A DNA stretch of 64,000 nt from Duganella radicis (lineage in GTDB: Bacteria > Pseudomonadota > Gammaproteobacteria > Burkholderiales > Burkholderiaceae_D), in NCBI RefSeq assembly GCF_009720825.1, contig NZ_WNKY01000032.1, positions 1 to 64,000 of the forward strand. The letters are read 5' to 3'. The notes under the pieces were generated by a model that saw only the letters and a program-made list of their open reading frames with translations, searched no databases and was not told the origin of the DNA. Made by a program: the position numbers and the translations under genes. This document shows, one piece after another, positions 9,176-17,319 of this stretch. Position 1 is the first letter of the stretch; every line of letters begins with the position of its first letter.

Positions 9176-9329
9176 GTGACTTTCCTCTACTGTGTTGCGG
9201 CAGCGCGTCCTTGCGCCGCTACCGCATTATTCCACAGTTTGCAGCCCCACCATCATGCCCCCTTTAAGTGCCTGATAACAAAGCGTTTTTGGTGCCGCAT
9301 GGAAACTTGTTTGATGGAAGCAACACCGT

Positions 9330-9833
9330 TTACTGCTTGCCGGAAGCTAAACCTTGCACGGTTTGCAAATGCTTGTCGATGGTCGGCTGCAACTCCGCCG
9401 CCAGCGCCTTCACGTCCGGATCGGTGGCTTTCTTTTGCGCCTCCGCCACCTTGGCGTGCGCCGCCTTGTGATCCTTGACGCCGGCGTCGGCCAGATAGGC
9501 CTTGTCGAACGCCGCGCCGGACAGGGTGTTCAGGTGCTCGGCCATTTGCTTATGCCTGGCGTCCGGCTCCATGGGCAGGGTGACGTTCTTGGCCCTGGCC
9601 ACGTTCTGCACCGCTTGCAGGCCTTTGGTGTGGTCATCCACCATTTGCTGGGCGAACTTCTTCACATCGGCGGACTCCGATTTTTGCAGCGCGATCTCGC
9701 CGGCCGCCACCTCGGCCATATTGGCCTGCGCCAGCTCCTTCAGGATTTGCTGGTCGCCCTTGTTCACCGACTGGGCGTAAGATGCGGTGGCGGTGACCAG
9801 CGCCAGCACGGCGCCGCAGAATTTCATTTTCAT
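9330..9833 (-). CDS. Secreted DUF4142 protein
   Basis: 167 residues with a Sec signal peptide (MKMKFCGAVLALVTATASYAQ, cleavage near residue 20). The mature part is an all-helical DUF4142 domain of ferritin-like architecture: LKELAQANMAEVAAGEIA, then VKKFAQQMVDDHTKG, then a second helical pair ending in a DKHLQTVQ helix. The family is periplasmic, common in stress- and envelope-related loci, and of unknown biochemical function. It is divergent from the sigma-factor operon that starts 105 bp away. A GAGGAGAA ribosome site precedes the ATG. Confidence 0.88.
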   Translation of the reverse strand: MKMKFCGAVLALVTATASYAQSVNKGDQQILKELAQANMAEVAAGEIALQKSESADVKKFAQQMVDDHTKGLQAVQNVARAKNVTLPMEPDARHKQMAEHLNTLSGAAFDKAYLADAGVKDHKAAHAKVAEAQKKATDPDVKALAAELQPTIDKHLQTVQGLASGKQ

Positions 9834-9876
9834 GGCAGTTCTCCTCGCTTGATGTGCAAATTATTTTAGGGAGGAT

Positions 9877-9902
9877 GGAATAAAGCAGCCGCACCTTACG
9901 TT
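9877..9902 (+). promoter_or_regulatory. Candidate ECF-sigma promoter (GGAAT-N17-CGTT)
   Basis: GGAAT at 9877-9881 and CGTT at 9899-9902 are separated by 17 bp. This is the arrangement of promoters read by ECF sigma factors (GGAAC, 16-17 bp, CGTT). It lies 37 bp before the ATG of an operon that itself encodes an ECF sigma factor, so autoregulation is plausible. One mismatch from the usual -35 (T for C). Confidence 0.5.
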
Positions 9903-9938
9903 TACGCAATTACATTCACCCACTCCAGGAGACTCGCC

Positions 9939-10295
9939 ATGAAACTTGCCCTCAGCCTCACCGCCCTGCTGCTGGCCGCCAGCACCGCCCACGCCGACGA
10001 CGTCATGAAAAAGGATGGCGTGCTGGTCAACAGCGCCGGCATGACCGTCTACACCTTCGACAAGGACACCGCCGGCAGCGGCAAGAGCGCCTGCAACGGC
10101 CCCTGCATCGAGAACTGGCCGGCGGTCGCGCCATCCGCCAATGTGATGGCGCCGTACTCGGTCATCGTACGCGACGATGGCAGCAAGCAGCTGGCCTATC
10201 AGGGCAAGCCGCTGTACCTGTTCAAGAAGGACGTCAAGCCGGGCGACCGCAACGGCGACAATGTCAAGGACATCTGGCACGTCGTCAAAGACTGA
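9939..10295 (+). CDS. Secreted protein with Yx(FWY)xxD repeats (COG4315 type)
   Basis: 118 residues with a signal peptide (MKLALSLTALLLAASTAHA). The mature protein has two copies of the Yx(FWY)xxD motif: YTFDKD near residue 38 and YLFKKD near residue 92. Between them is a disulphide-capable ACNGPC segment. This is the secreted-repeat family usually annotated as a lipoprotein or hypothetical; its biochemical role is unknown. There is no lipobox Cys here, so the mature form is probably soluble and periplasmic. The stop overlaps the sigma-factor start by one base (TGATG), so it is co-translated with the sigma/anti-sigma pair and may be the stress effector or signal of that switch. Confidence 0.85.
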   Translation: MKLALSLTALLLAASTAHADDVMKKDGVLVNSAGMTVYTFDKDTAGSGKSACNGPCIENWPAVAPSANVMAPYSVIVRDDGSKQLAYQGKPLYLFKKDVKPGDRNGDNVKDIWHVVKD

Positions 10296-10798
10296 TGCAA
10301 TCTGACAGCCAGCGCCTGCTCGACTGCATCCCGCGCCTGCGCCGCTACGCACGGGCGCTGCTGGGTGCGGGCGCCGATGCCGACGACCTGGTGCAGGACA
10401 CGGTGGCGCGCGGCTGGGACAAGCTGTCCTCGTGGCGGCAGGGCAGCGACATGCGCGCCTGGCTGTTCGGCATCATGCACAATCTGCATACGGACAACGT
10501 GCGCCGCGCGCACCCGGCCATGGTTGCGCTGGACGAGGCCTTGCCGGCGTCACAGGCCGATGCCGCCACCGGCCGGCTGGCCCTGCGCGATATGGACGCC
10601 GCGCTGCGCCAGCTGCCGCCAGAGCAGCGCGAAGTGCTGTTGCTGGTGGCGCTGGAGGAAATGAGCTACGAAGAAGTCGCGGCCGTGCTGCACATCCCCG
10701 CCGGCACCGTGATGTCGCGCCTGTCGCGCGGACGCGAACGCCTGCGCCTGCTGATGGAGGGCCAGCCGCTGCCCTCGCCGCTGAAGGTGATCAAATGA
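10295..10798 (+). CDS. ECF-family RNA polymerase sigma factor
   Basis: 167 residues with sigma region 2 at about 12-75 (ADADDLVQDTVARGW; MRAWLFGIMHNLHTDNVRR) and region 4 at about 102-152 (LPPEQREVLLLVALEEMSYE; GTVMSRLSRGRERLR). There is no region 1 or 3, typical of group IV sigma factors. It overlaps the preceding secreted-protein gene by one base and the following anti-sigma gene by four (ATGA), so the three are tightly coupled. A matching ECF-type promoter lies ahead of the operon. The regulon cannot be read from this window beyond that. Confidence 0.93.
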   Translation: MQSDSQRLLDCIPRLRRYARALLGAGADADDLVQDTVARGWDKLSSWRQGSDMRAWLFGIMHNLHTDNVRRAHPAMVALDEALPASQADAATGRLALRDMDAALRQLPPEQREVLLLVALEEMSYEEVAAVLHIPAGTVMSRLSRGRERLRLLMEGQPLPSPLKVIK

Positions 10799-11664
10799 AT
10801 GCCCCCGTAACCGAAGCCGAGCTGCAAGCCTGGGTCGACGACCGGCTGGCGCCGGAACGCCGCGCCGCCGTCGATGCCTGGCTGGCGCACAACCCGGCCG
10901 AAGCCGGGCGCGTGCACGCCTACCGCGCCCAGAACGCCGCCCTGCGCGCGTTGTTCGATCCCGTGCTGGACCAACCCCTGCCGCCGACGCTGGCGAGTCC
11001 GCCGCCCGCCGCGCAAGCGCGGACATGGCCGGCGGCGGACGACTCGCCGCGCGTCCCGCCAACGCCGCGACCGTGGCCGGCAGGAGAAGCGGGCGAACGG
11101 CAGGCGCAACCCTGGCCAGCGCTGCGCCTGGCCGCCATGCTGGCGTTGACGCTGGCTGGCGGCGCGGCTGGGTGGTGGCTGCACGATCTCACTTCGCCGG
11201 CGGCCAGCCCGGCCCTGCAGGCGGCCGCCGCCCTGCCCGGCCGCGCAGCCGTGGCGCACGCGGTCTACACGCCGGAAGTGCGGCATCCGGTGGAAGTCGG
11301 CGCCGACCAGCAGGCGCATCTGGTGGCCTGGCTGTCGAAACGCCTGGGCGCGCCACTGAAAGCGCCGCAGTTGAGCGCGCAAGGATGGGAACTGGAAGGC
11401 GGCCGCCTGCTGCCCGGCCAGAGCGGCCCGGTGGCCCAGCTGATGTACCGCGACGCCGGCGGCGCCCGCCTGACGCTGTACGTCTCGACCGAGCAGACGC
11501 ATAACCGCGACGCCGGCTTCCGCTTCGCGCAGGAGGGCGAGGTCAGCGTGTTCTACTGGATCGACGGGAAATTCGGCTATGCCTTGTCCGGCACGTTGGA
11601 CAAGGCGGCGCTGGCCACGCTGGCCAACGCCGTCTACGCCCAGCTGGAGCAGCCGGGCGCTTAA
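10795..11664 (+). CDS. Membrane anti-sigma factor
   Basis: 289 residues. The N-terminal cytosolic part (residues 1-65) has the short helical pattern of COG5662-type anti-sigma factors (EAELQAWVDDRLAPERR) without the zinc-binding HxxxCxxC motif. A Pro-rich linker follows, then one membrane helix (about residues 105-125, LRLAAMLALTLAGGAAGWWL) and a periplasmic domain with a C-terminal FYWIDGKFGYALSG stretch. Start: the ATG at 10795 overlaps the sigma stop by four bases; the longer frame back to 10432 is antisense-free but lies within the sigma gene and is rejected. It presumably holds the adjacent sigma factor inactive until an envelope signal arrives. Confidence 0.88.
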   Translation: MNAPVTEAELQAWVDDRLAPERRAAVDAWLAHNPAEAGRVHAYRAQNAALRALFDPVLDQPLPPTLASPPPAAQARTWPAADDSPRVPPTPRPWPAGEAGERQAQPWPALRLAAMLALTLAGGAAGWWLHDLTSPAASPALQAAAALPGRAAVAHAVYTPEVRHPVEVGADQQAHLVAWLSKRLGAPLKAPQLSAQGWELEGGRLLPGQSGPVAQLMYRDAGGARLTLYVSTEQTHNRDAGFRFAQEGEVSVFYWIDGKFGYALSGTLDKAALATLANAVYAQLEQPGA

Positions 11665-11673
11665 ACCACCAGA

Positions 11674-12168
11674 TCAGGCGCGCTGCTGGTTGATTTGCAC
11701 CAGGCGCGAGCGCATGCCCTCGGTGGCGGCGGGGCCGGGCGCGAACATGTAGTCCTCGTCGTTGATGGCCAGGCCGCTGTTGGCGTCCACCAGCACCTGA
11801 TCGGCCGGCTTGCCGGTTTCGCGGCTCACCACCAGCAGGCTGGCTCCCTCCGGCGCCAGATGCTCGTTACCCCAGGCCACAAAGGCCAGCAGCACCGGTT
11901 TGAAGTCGCGCCCGGCCTTGGTCAGCACGTACTCGTAGCGCGGCGGACGGGCGCTGTACTGGCGGCGCTCCATCAGGCCGCCCTCGACCAGCCCGGCCAG
12001 GCGACGGGTCAGCATATTCGGTGCGATTTTCAGGCTCTTCTCGAACTCGTCAAAGCGCGTCAGGCCGTAGAAGGCGTCACGCAGGATCAGGATGCTCCAC
12101 CATTCGCCCACTTTCCCCAGGCTGCGAGCGATAGGGCACGGCATGCTGCCAAAGTCGGTATGTTTCAT
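11674..12168 (-). CDS. HxlR-family transcriptional regulator
   Basis: 164 residues with one winged-helix domain. The family signature is clear: conserved Cys in MPCPIARSLGKVGEWWSILI, then RDAFYGLTRFDEFEKSLKI and NMLTRRLAGLVEGGLMERR. HxlR proteins are dimeric repressors or activators that often answer aldehydes, disulphide stress or quinones through that Cys. Start: GGAGGAG lies seven bases before the ATG at 12168; a TTG at 12183 would place that ribosome site inside the gene. It is convergent with the anti-sigma gene (9 bp apart). No divergent target gene is adjacent, so the regulon is unknown. Confidence 0.9.
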   Translation of the reverse strand: MKHTDFGSMPCPIARSLGKVGEWWSILILRDAFYGLTRFDEFEKSLKIAPNMLTRRLAGLVEGGLMERRQYSARPPRYEYVLTKAGRDFKPVLLAFVAWGNEHLAPEGASLLVVSRETGKPADQVLVDANSGLAINDEDYMFAPGPAATEGMRSRLVQINQQRA

Positions 12169-12548
12169 GTTCAGCTCCTCCAAGGTTATCTTTAGCTCGG
12201 GTACTTCTTGCCCTGCGTTTCGACAAATTTCTTCTATGAAAAACGATCCAGCCAGCCTGCCTCACCCCTCAAAAATAGGCCAAAAAACCACACTAAAAAC
12301 TCTCCAAAAATCACGTCCTTCCCTGTGAGAAGATAAAATCCTTCCCTCAAGTTCGCCGCCAACCCGCGTACTGTCGACATTGCTCTTGCTCAACATGCGA
12401 ATCCATTATTGATGATTTAAAAAAATCATGCTTTTGGCGGAAGAGACAACTATTTTGCAAGCGTAGAAAACTATCAATTATTTTTAAAAGATAGGCATAA
12501 TACGCAACAGGAAGTGATAAATTTTTACCAACCGTCTCGGGGGCGCCC
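12169..12548. other. 380-bp AT-rich intergenic region between divergent regulators
   Basis: No coding frame with the local codon bias is present. The stretch 12290-12530 is much richer in A and T than the surroundings. It holds a small AT-rich inverted repeat (ATGATTT at 12412-12418, AAATCAT at 12423-12429). The sequence GGCATAAT at 12492-12499 could serve as an extended -10 for the REC-AraC gene at 12549. It presumably carries promoters for both flanking genes. No tRNA or obvious small RNA was found by eye. Confidence 0.5.
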
Positions 12549-13337
12549 ATGCCGACCACCCTTGAAAGCAGCCGCTCCAAGATCCTCATCGTCGACGACT
12601 CGGCGTTCGAGCAGCGCATGCTGTCGGATTTGCTGAGCGAATTGCCGTACAAGGTGTCGGTGGCCTTCAACGGCCTGCAAGGCTATCAACTGGCGCTGGC
12701 CAACCGGCCGGACCTGATCCTGCTCGATGTGCGCATGCCGAACATGGATGGCTACACCGCCTGCCGCCTGCTCAAGGCCAACCCGGTGACGCAGGACATC
12801 CCGGTGATCTTCCTGAGCGGCGCCGACGCCGACGACGACCGCATCCTCGGCCTGTCGATCGGCGGCGTCGACTACGTCTCCAAGCCATTCTCGCCGGGCG
12901 AGCTGGCGGCGCGCATCCAGGTGCACCTCAACCTGGCCAGACGCCAGCAGCAGAGCCCGCCCACCGAGGCGGAAGATGAGGGACAACTGGAAGCCGAGAG
13001 CGATCCGGACGCGGTGCTGGTGAATGCCGTCAAGCGTCTGATCGGCGACAATCTGGCGGCGCTGCCGGGACTGGCGGAAATCGCCCGCAGCGTTGGCACC
13101 TATCGCGAAAAACTGTCGCAGGTGTTCCGCGAACAGACCGGCATGACGGTGTTTGGCTTCATCCGCGAGGAGCGCATCCGGCGCGGCGAGGAACTGCTAC
13201 GGGATACCGATATCGACGTGCAGGACATCGCCCTGCTGATCGGCTTTAACAACGCCGGCAATTTCGCCACCGCCTTCCGCGAGCGCATGGGCGTCACGCC
13301 CACCGCCTACCGCCAGGCGATCCAGAAGAAGACTTAA
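12549..13337 (+). CDS. Response regulator: REC domain plus AraC-type DNA-binding domain
   Basis: 262 residues. The receiver domain is residues 10-130, with D16-D17, phospho-acceptor D60 (LILLDVRMPNMDG) and K112 (SKPFSPGEL). A short acidic linker leads to a C-terminal AraC/XylS pair of helix-turn-helices (about 160-258): LAEIARSVGTYREKLSQVF and DIALLIGFNNAGNFATAFRE with the GVTPTAYR end signature. No histidine kinase gene is adjacent on the same strand, so it is an orphan regulator. Its 3' end overlaps the pnuC 3' end by four bases tail to tail. Confidence 0.92.
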   Translation: MPTTLESSRSKILIVDDSAFEQRMLSDLLSELPYKVSVAFNGLQGYQLALANRPDLILLDVRMPNMDGYTACRLLKANPVTQDIPVIFLSGADADDDRILGLSIGGVDYVSKPFSPGELAARIQVHLNLARRQQQSPPTEAEDEGQLEAESDPDAVLVNAVKRLIGDNLAALPGLAEIARSVGTYREKLSQVFREQTGMTVFGFIREERIRRGEELLRDTDIDVQDIALLIGFNNAGNFATAFRERMGVTPTAYRQAIQKKT

Positions 13338-13900
13338 GCGGCTTGGGCCTGCATCTGGCGGCGCCAGAAGTACCACGAGGCCAATGCGTTGATCCAGTAG
13401 CCGGCGTACAGCACGGCCGTCAGCACCAGCCCCCGGCTGGCGTACAGCGGCACCGAGACCGTGTTCACCAGCAGCCAGAACGGCCAGCTTTCCAGCCGCC
13501 GCCCCATCAGCAGCAACTGGGCGACGATGCTGAACATCAGCACGGCGGAATCGATGAAGGGCGCGTAAGCGTTGGTGTAAGCCTGAAGCATCAGGCCATA
13601 GCCGGCCGTGGCCGCCACGCCGATGGCGCTCATCCAGCCCAGCGTCGGCAGGTGAGCCCGGGTGATGGGCAGTTGCGCGCCGGCCGCGCCACGCAGCCAT
13701 TGCAGCCAGCCGATCACGCAGGTCACGATGAAGAAAATTTGCAGCGCCACGTCGGCGTACAGGTTGACGCTGTAGAACAGCGCCGCAAACAGGGCGCAGC
13801 CGACGACGCCCAGCCACCACGAATGAATATTGTTGCGCCCCGCCAGCACGATGGAAATGGCCATGACGGCGTTGGCGGCAATTTCCAGCGGTGAGGTCAA
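13334..13900 (-). CDS. pnuC: PnuC-family nicotinamide riboside / vitamin permease
   Basis: 188 residues, nearly all membrane segments (six or seven helices). Family marks are the N-terminal SPLEIAANAVMAIS, the NIHSWWLGVVGC loop, IGWLQWLRG and the C-terminal YAGYWINALASWYFWRR. PnuC proteins are facilitated-diffusion channels for nicotinamide riboside or related vitamins, with trapping by a cytosolic kinase. Start: a TTG at 13900 is preceded by AAAGGA at six bases, so I prefer it; a GTG at 13927 would extend the gene into the end of the M48 gene but has its GGA directly against the start. No nadR-like kinase is nearby, so the substrate is uncertain. Confidence 0.88.
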   Translation of the reverse strand: MTSPLEIAANAVMAISIVLAGRNNIHSWWLGVVGCALFAALFYSVNLYADVALQIFFIVTCVIGWLQWLRGAAGAQLPITRAHLPTLGWMSAIGVAATAGYGLMLQAYTNAYAPFIDSAVLMFSIVAQLLLMGRRLESWPFWLLVNTVSVPLYASRGLVLTAVLYAGYWINALASWYFWRRQMQAQAA

Positions 13901-13914
13901 CAGAGGTCCTTTGT

Positions 13915-15123
13915 CTAGTTGCGGCACTCCGGCGGCAGCACGCTGGCGGGAATGTCCTCGCTGGCGCAGCGCCAGACGACGCGCTTATTCTCGTCCACGC
14001 TCGGCGTGAACGCAATAGCCTTGCCGCGATAATTCAGGTCGGACGGGAACACCCGCACCATGCCGTTGCCGGGATCGACCGTGATGTCCTGCACCGCGTG
14101 GCCGGGATCGTCCATGGCGTAGCCGGCCTGCTCCAGCGTTTCCGGGCCGCGGCCGTTGGCGTAGAAATAGCGTTCCACCGCCGCCGTCGCCTCGTGCCCG
14201 ACCACCACCGCCTGCGCCATGCGCGCCTTGGCGGTGTACTCGCCGTAGGCCGGGATCGCCACCGCCGCCAGCACGCCGATCAAGGCCATCAGCGCCAGCA
14301 CCGAACCGGCGCCGCCGACGCCAAAGCGCGGCACGAACAGGGCCAGCAGATAGGCCAGGCCGTGGCGGCCCGGCGGCGCCACCTCGTTGCCTTGCGCCAG
14401 CCCGCGCACCACCGCCATGCGCTTGACCAGCCAGGGGTAATCGCCCACCAGCTCATGGAAGGACATCCAGAAGCCGCCGCTCTGCTGCGCCTGCGCCGTG
14501 TAGTTGCTCACGCTCAGCTGGCGCCAGCGCTTGCCGCCGGCCGCCAGCGCGGCCAGCCCGACCTGCGCGCTTTTCAGATCGTCGCAGGCGTGGAAGCCGT
14601 GGCGGTCGCAGGTGTACTCGCGGGCCCGCGCATAGGCCGCGCCCAGCAGTGGCAGCACCGCCGCCGGCGCCAGCAGCGCCGACCAGCGCAGGTGGTTGCG
14701 CTTGATGTGGCCGATCTCGTGGCCGATGTAGAAATTGATGGCGTCCGGCCGGTCCTCCAGCGCGTCGACCACGTCCGAATACAGCACGATGAAGTTGTTG
14801 CCGAGGAAGCGGGTGGCGAAGGCGTTGAAGGCGCCGCCCATTTGCAGCAGGTAGGCTTCCGGCACCTGCGCCAGGCCCAGACGCTCGCAGCAGGCCTCGA
14901 TGCGCTGGTGCAGGTCGGGAAATTGCGCCGGCGTGATCTGCACCGCCGTGCCCTTGAGGTAGGACACCAGCGCCGACTGCGCAAAGCAATAGGTGACGAA
15001 GAACAGCAGCAGGTACGCCAGCGCCATGCCCACCGTGCCGATCACCAGCGCCGCCCAGATCAGCAGCGACAGCGCCAGCATGATGCCGAACAGCGTTTTC
15101 TCATTCTTGTAAATCAGGTTCAT
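13915..15123 (-). CDS. M48-family metalloprotease fused to a type IV pilin-like domain
   Basis: 402 residues. There are two N-terminal membrane helices (about 12-48), then an M48 peptidase domain with the zinc motif HEIGH at 135-139 and the third ligand E169 (REYTCDRHG). After a further hydrophobic stretch, residues 270-402 look like a type IV pilin: ALIGVLAAVAIPAYGEYTAK mirrors the pilin N-terminal helix, and the C-terminus (VVWRCASEDIPASVLPPECR) mirrors the disulphide-closed D-region, C386 to C400. The prepilin leader Gly-Phe and Glu+5 are missing, so normal pilin processing is not expected. The protease call is firm; the fused half is by-eye homology. Confidence 0.88.
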   Translation of the reverse strand: MNLIYKNEKTLFGIMLALSLLIWAALVIGTVGMALAYLLLFFVTYCFAQSALVSYLKGTAVQITPAQFPDLHQRIEACCERLGLAQVPEAYLLQMGGAFNAFATRFLGNNFIVLYSDVVDALEDRPDAINFYIGHEIGHIKRNHLRWSALLAPAAVLPLLGAAYARAREYTCDRHGFHACDDLKSAQVGLAALAAGGKRWRQLSVSNYTAQAQQSGGFWMSFHELVGDYPWLVKRMAVVRGLAQGNEVAPPGRHGLAYLLALFVPRFGVGGAGSVLALMALIGVLAAVAIPAYGEYTAKARMAQAVVVGHEATAAVERYFYANGRGPETLEQAGYAMDDPGHAVQDITVDPGNGMVRVFPSDLNYRGKAIAFTPSVDENKRVVWRCASEDIPASVLPPECRN

Positions 15124-15192
15124 GCGGCCCCCGGCGCCTTAAAAGTTTCTCTGGGGCTATTTTAAACGTCGATTTACGAAATTTGCAACTCT

Positions 15193-17181
15193 TTATGACA
15201 ACGAAATTTGCAGGTCGGCGATATTGATCGGTTTGACCAGATGGGCGGCGAAGCCGGCCGCGCGGCTGCGCGACTTGTCGTGCTCCTGGCCGTAGCCGGA
15301 CAGGGCCACCAGTTTCAGCCCGGTGCCCTCCGGCAGCTTGCGCAGATGGTCGGCCAGTTCGAAGCCATCCATGCCGGGCAGGCCGATGTCGAGAATGGCC
15401 ACGTCCGGCATGTCCGCCGAGGCCAGGGCGATGGCTTGCGCCGGATCGTAGGCCACCAGCGGCCGGTAGCCAAGCGCGCCCAGCAGCTCGCCCAGCGAAT
15501 CGGCGGCGTCCTGGTTATCGTCCACCACCAGCACGCGCAAGCCCGCGCCCTGCTCCGGCAAGGGGGCGGCGTGGAGCTGCGCCAGCGGCGCCGGCGCCTC
15601 GGCCACCACCGAATCCGGCAGGGTGATGGTGAAGGTGCTGCCGCGCCCTTCGCCGGCGCTGTAGGCGCTGGCCTCGCCGCCGTGCATCTGCACCAGGTTG
15701 CGCACCAGCGCCAGCCCGATGCCCAGCCCGCCCTTGGCGCGGTCCAGCTGGCGGTTGCCCTGCACGAACAGGTCGAAAATGTGCGGCAGCAGCGCCGGCG
15801 CGATACCGTTGCCGTCGTCGGTGACCTGGATCTGCACCGTGCCACCCTTGACCCGCGTGCCCAGCGTGACGTGGCCGCCGGCCGGCGTGTAGCGCGCGGC
15901 GTTGGTCAGCAGGTTGGAGATCACCTGCGCCAGCCGCGCCGGATCGCCATGCCAGCGCACCGTCGGCACGTCGACCAACAGGCGGTGCTGCTTTTGCTCC
16001 AGCAAGGGGCTGGCCATTTCGATCGCCTTGTTGAGCACGTCGGCCAGCGGCACGGTTTCCTTGCGCAGCTCGACCTTGCCGCTGGCGATGCGCGACACGT
16101 CCAGCAAGTCATCCACCAGCCGCACCAGATGGTCGACCTGGCGCTGGATCACCGCCTGTTCGTGCGCGGTATCGCTGTCCCGGCTGCGCAACTTCATCAG
16201 CTTGAGCGCGGTGACGATGGGCGCCAGCGGATTGCGCAGCTCGTGACCCAGCATGGCCAGGAATTCATCCTTGCTGCGCGAGCTGAGGTTGAGGTCGACG
16301 TTCAGCCGTTCGCTCTCGGCCATGGCGTCGGCCAGCGCGCGGTCGCTTTGCAGCCGGCTCAGGGTGGCGCACACGACGGCGGTGTATTGTTCCAGGAACT
16401 GGCGGTAGGCGCAGTCCACCGGCAGCCGCGGCGACACCTTGAAGGCCAGCGCCAGATCGGCGCACAGCTGCAATTCGGCGCCGCGGATCACCAGCACGTC
16501 GCTGGCCGGGCGGCGGCCGGCCTGGTCGCCGTTGAGCAGGCTGATCTCCAGCAGGTCGCCCGGATTGTCGCTGGTCGATTGCGCCACGGCCGCACGCACG
16601 TCCGCCTCGCTGCGGCAGTCGAGCAGGCGGCGGCCCAGCAGGTCCAGCGTGTGGCGGCGGCGCTCGGCCAGCACTTGCGCCGTGGTCTCGGTGCACACCA
16701 CCAGCACCCCGCCCACCTGGTCCTGCTCGTTGAACACCGGGGTGTAGGTGTAGCTCCAGAACACATCCTCGATGCGGCCGTTGCGCCAGATCGGCACCAG
16801 ATTGTCGGCATACCAGCGCGGCTCGCGGCCGTTGCGCACCGCGTCGATCTGCGGGCCGATGATGGGCCAGATCTCCGGCCAGCACACGCGCCCGGCCTGC
16901 CCCAGCGCGGCCGGATGCTTGCCGGCGCCGAAGCACGGCACGTAGGCGTCGTTATAAATCTGCGTCAGTTCCTCGCCCCACCACAGGAACATCGGGTGCA
17001 CCGAATGCAGCACTACGCTGACAGCGGTGCGCAGCGAGGCCGGCCAGCCGGCGATGGCGCCCAGCGGCGTGTCTTCCCACCGGTGCGACTGCACCAGGTC
17101 GCGCATGGGCGTACCGCTGCCGATGAAGCGCGGCAGCTTGTCCTGCGGACCGGGAAACGGCGTGACGGGCTGAGCCAGCAT
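15193..17181 (-). CDS. Hybrid sensor histidine kinase (PAS, HisKA, HATPase, REC)
   Basis: 662 residues, no membrane segment. A PAS-like sensor (about 45-175, with MFLWWGEELTQIYNDAY) is followed by a short GAF-like region. The kinase core has H313 in FLAMLGHELRNPLAP and ATPase boxes VISNLLTNAARYT, DDGNGIA and GGLGIGLALVRNL. A C-terminal receiver has D598 (VAILDIGLPGMDG). Start: the ATG at 17181 (MLAQPVTPF) has a GGA site at workable spacing; the longer frame to 17238 lacks one. No dedicated response regulator is adjacent; signal transfer could be to an unlinked partner or to the REC-AraC regulator at 12549. It is divergent from the binding-protein gene at 17320. Confidence 0.9.
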   Translation of the reverse strand: MLAQPVTPFPGPQDKLPRFIGSGTPMRDLVQSHRWEDTPLGAIAGWPASLRTAVSVVLHSVHPMFLWWGEELTQIYNDAYVPCFGAGKHPAALGQAGRVCWPEIWPIIGPQIDAVRNGREPRWYADNLVPIWRNGRIEDVFWSYTYTPVFNEQDQVGGVLVVCTETTAQVLAERRRHTLDLLGRRLLDCRSEADVRAAVAQSTSDNPGDLLEISLLNGDQAGRRPASDVLVIRGAELQLCADLALAFKVSPRLPVDCAYRQFLEQYTAVVCATLSRLQSDRALADAMAESERLNVDLNLSSRSKDEFLAMLGHELRNPLAPIVTALKLMKLRSRDSDTAHEQAVIQRQVDHLVRLVDDLLDVSRIASGKVELRKETVPLADVLNKAIEMASPLLEQKQHRLLVDVPTVRWHGDPARLAQVISNLLTNAARYTPAGGHVTLGTRVKGGTVQIQVTDDGNGIAPALLPHIFDLFVQGNRQLDRAKGGLGIGLALVRNLVQMHGGEASAYSAGEGRGSTFTITLPDSVVAEAPAPLAQLHAAPLPEQGAGLRVLVVDDNQDAADSLGELLGALGYRPLVAYDPAQAIALASADMPDVAILDIGLPGMDGFELADHLRKLPEGTGLKLVALSGYGQEHDKSRSRAAGFAAHLVKPINIADLQISLS

Positions 17182-17262
17182 AGTGATTTTCCAAGGTTGA
17201 AAGGACAATACTAGCAACTGTACCGTACGGCGGCGCACAATAGATGGATGAGGTGCGCACTC

Positions 17263-17290
17263 TTGACATTCCCGTCACATCTGGCAAATT
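17263..17290 (+). promoter_or_regulatory. Candidate sigma70 promoter with consensus -35
   Basis: A perfect TTGACA lies at 17263-17268. Sixteen bases on, CAAATT (17285-17290) is a poor but possible -10. The ATG of the binding-protein gene is at 17320, giving a short leader with an AAGGG-like site. Confidence 0.4.
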
Positions 17291-17319
17291 GTAGCCATCG
17301 TTCAAGAAAGGGTAGCTTC

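Noticed and set aside
10432..10794. N-terminal extension of the anti-sigma gene
   Set aside because: This part lies in another frame of the sigma-factor gene. The ATG at 10795 with its ATGA overlap is the natural start.
12347..12670. 107-codon minus-strand ORF
   Set aside because: It crosses the AT-rich intergenic region and the start of the REC-AraC gene, with no ribosome site, no codon bias and no family.
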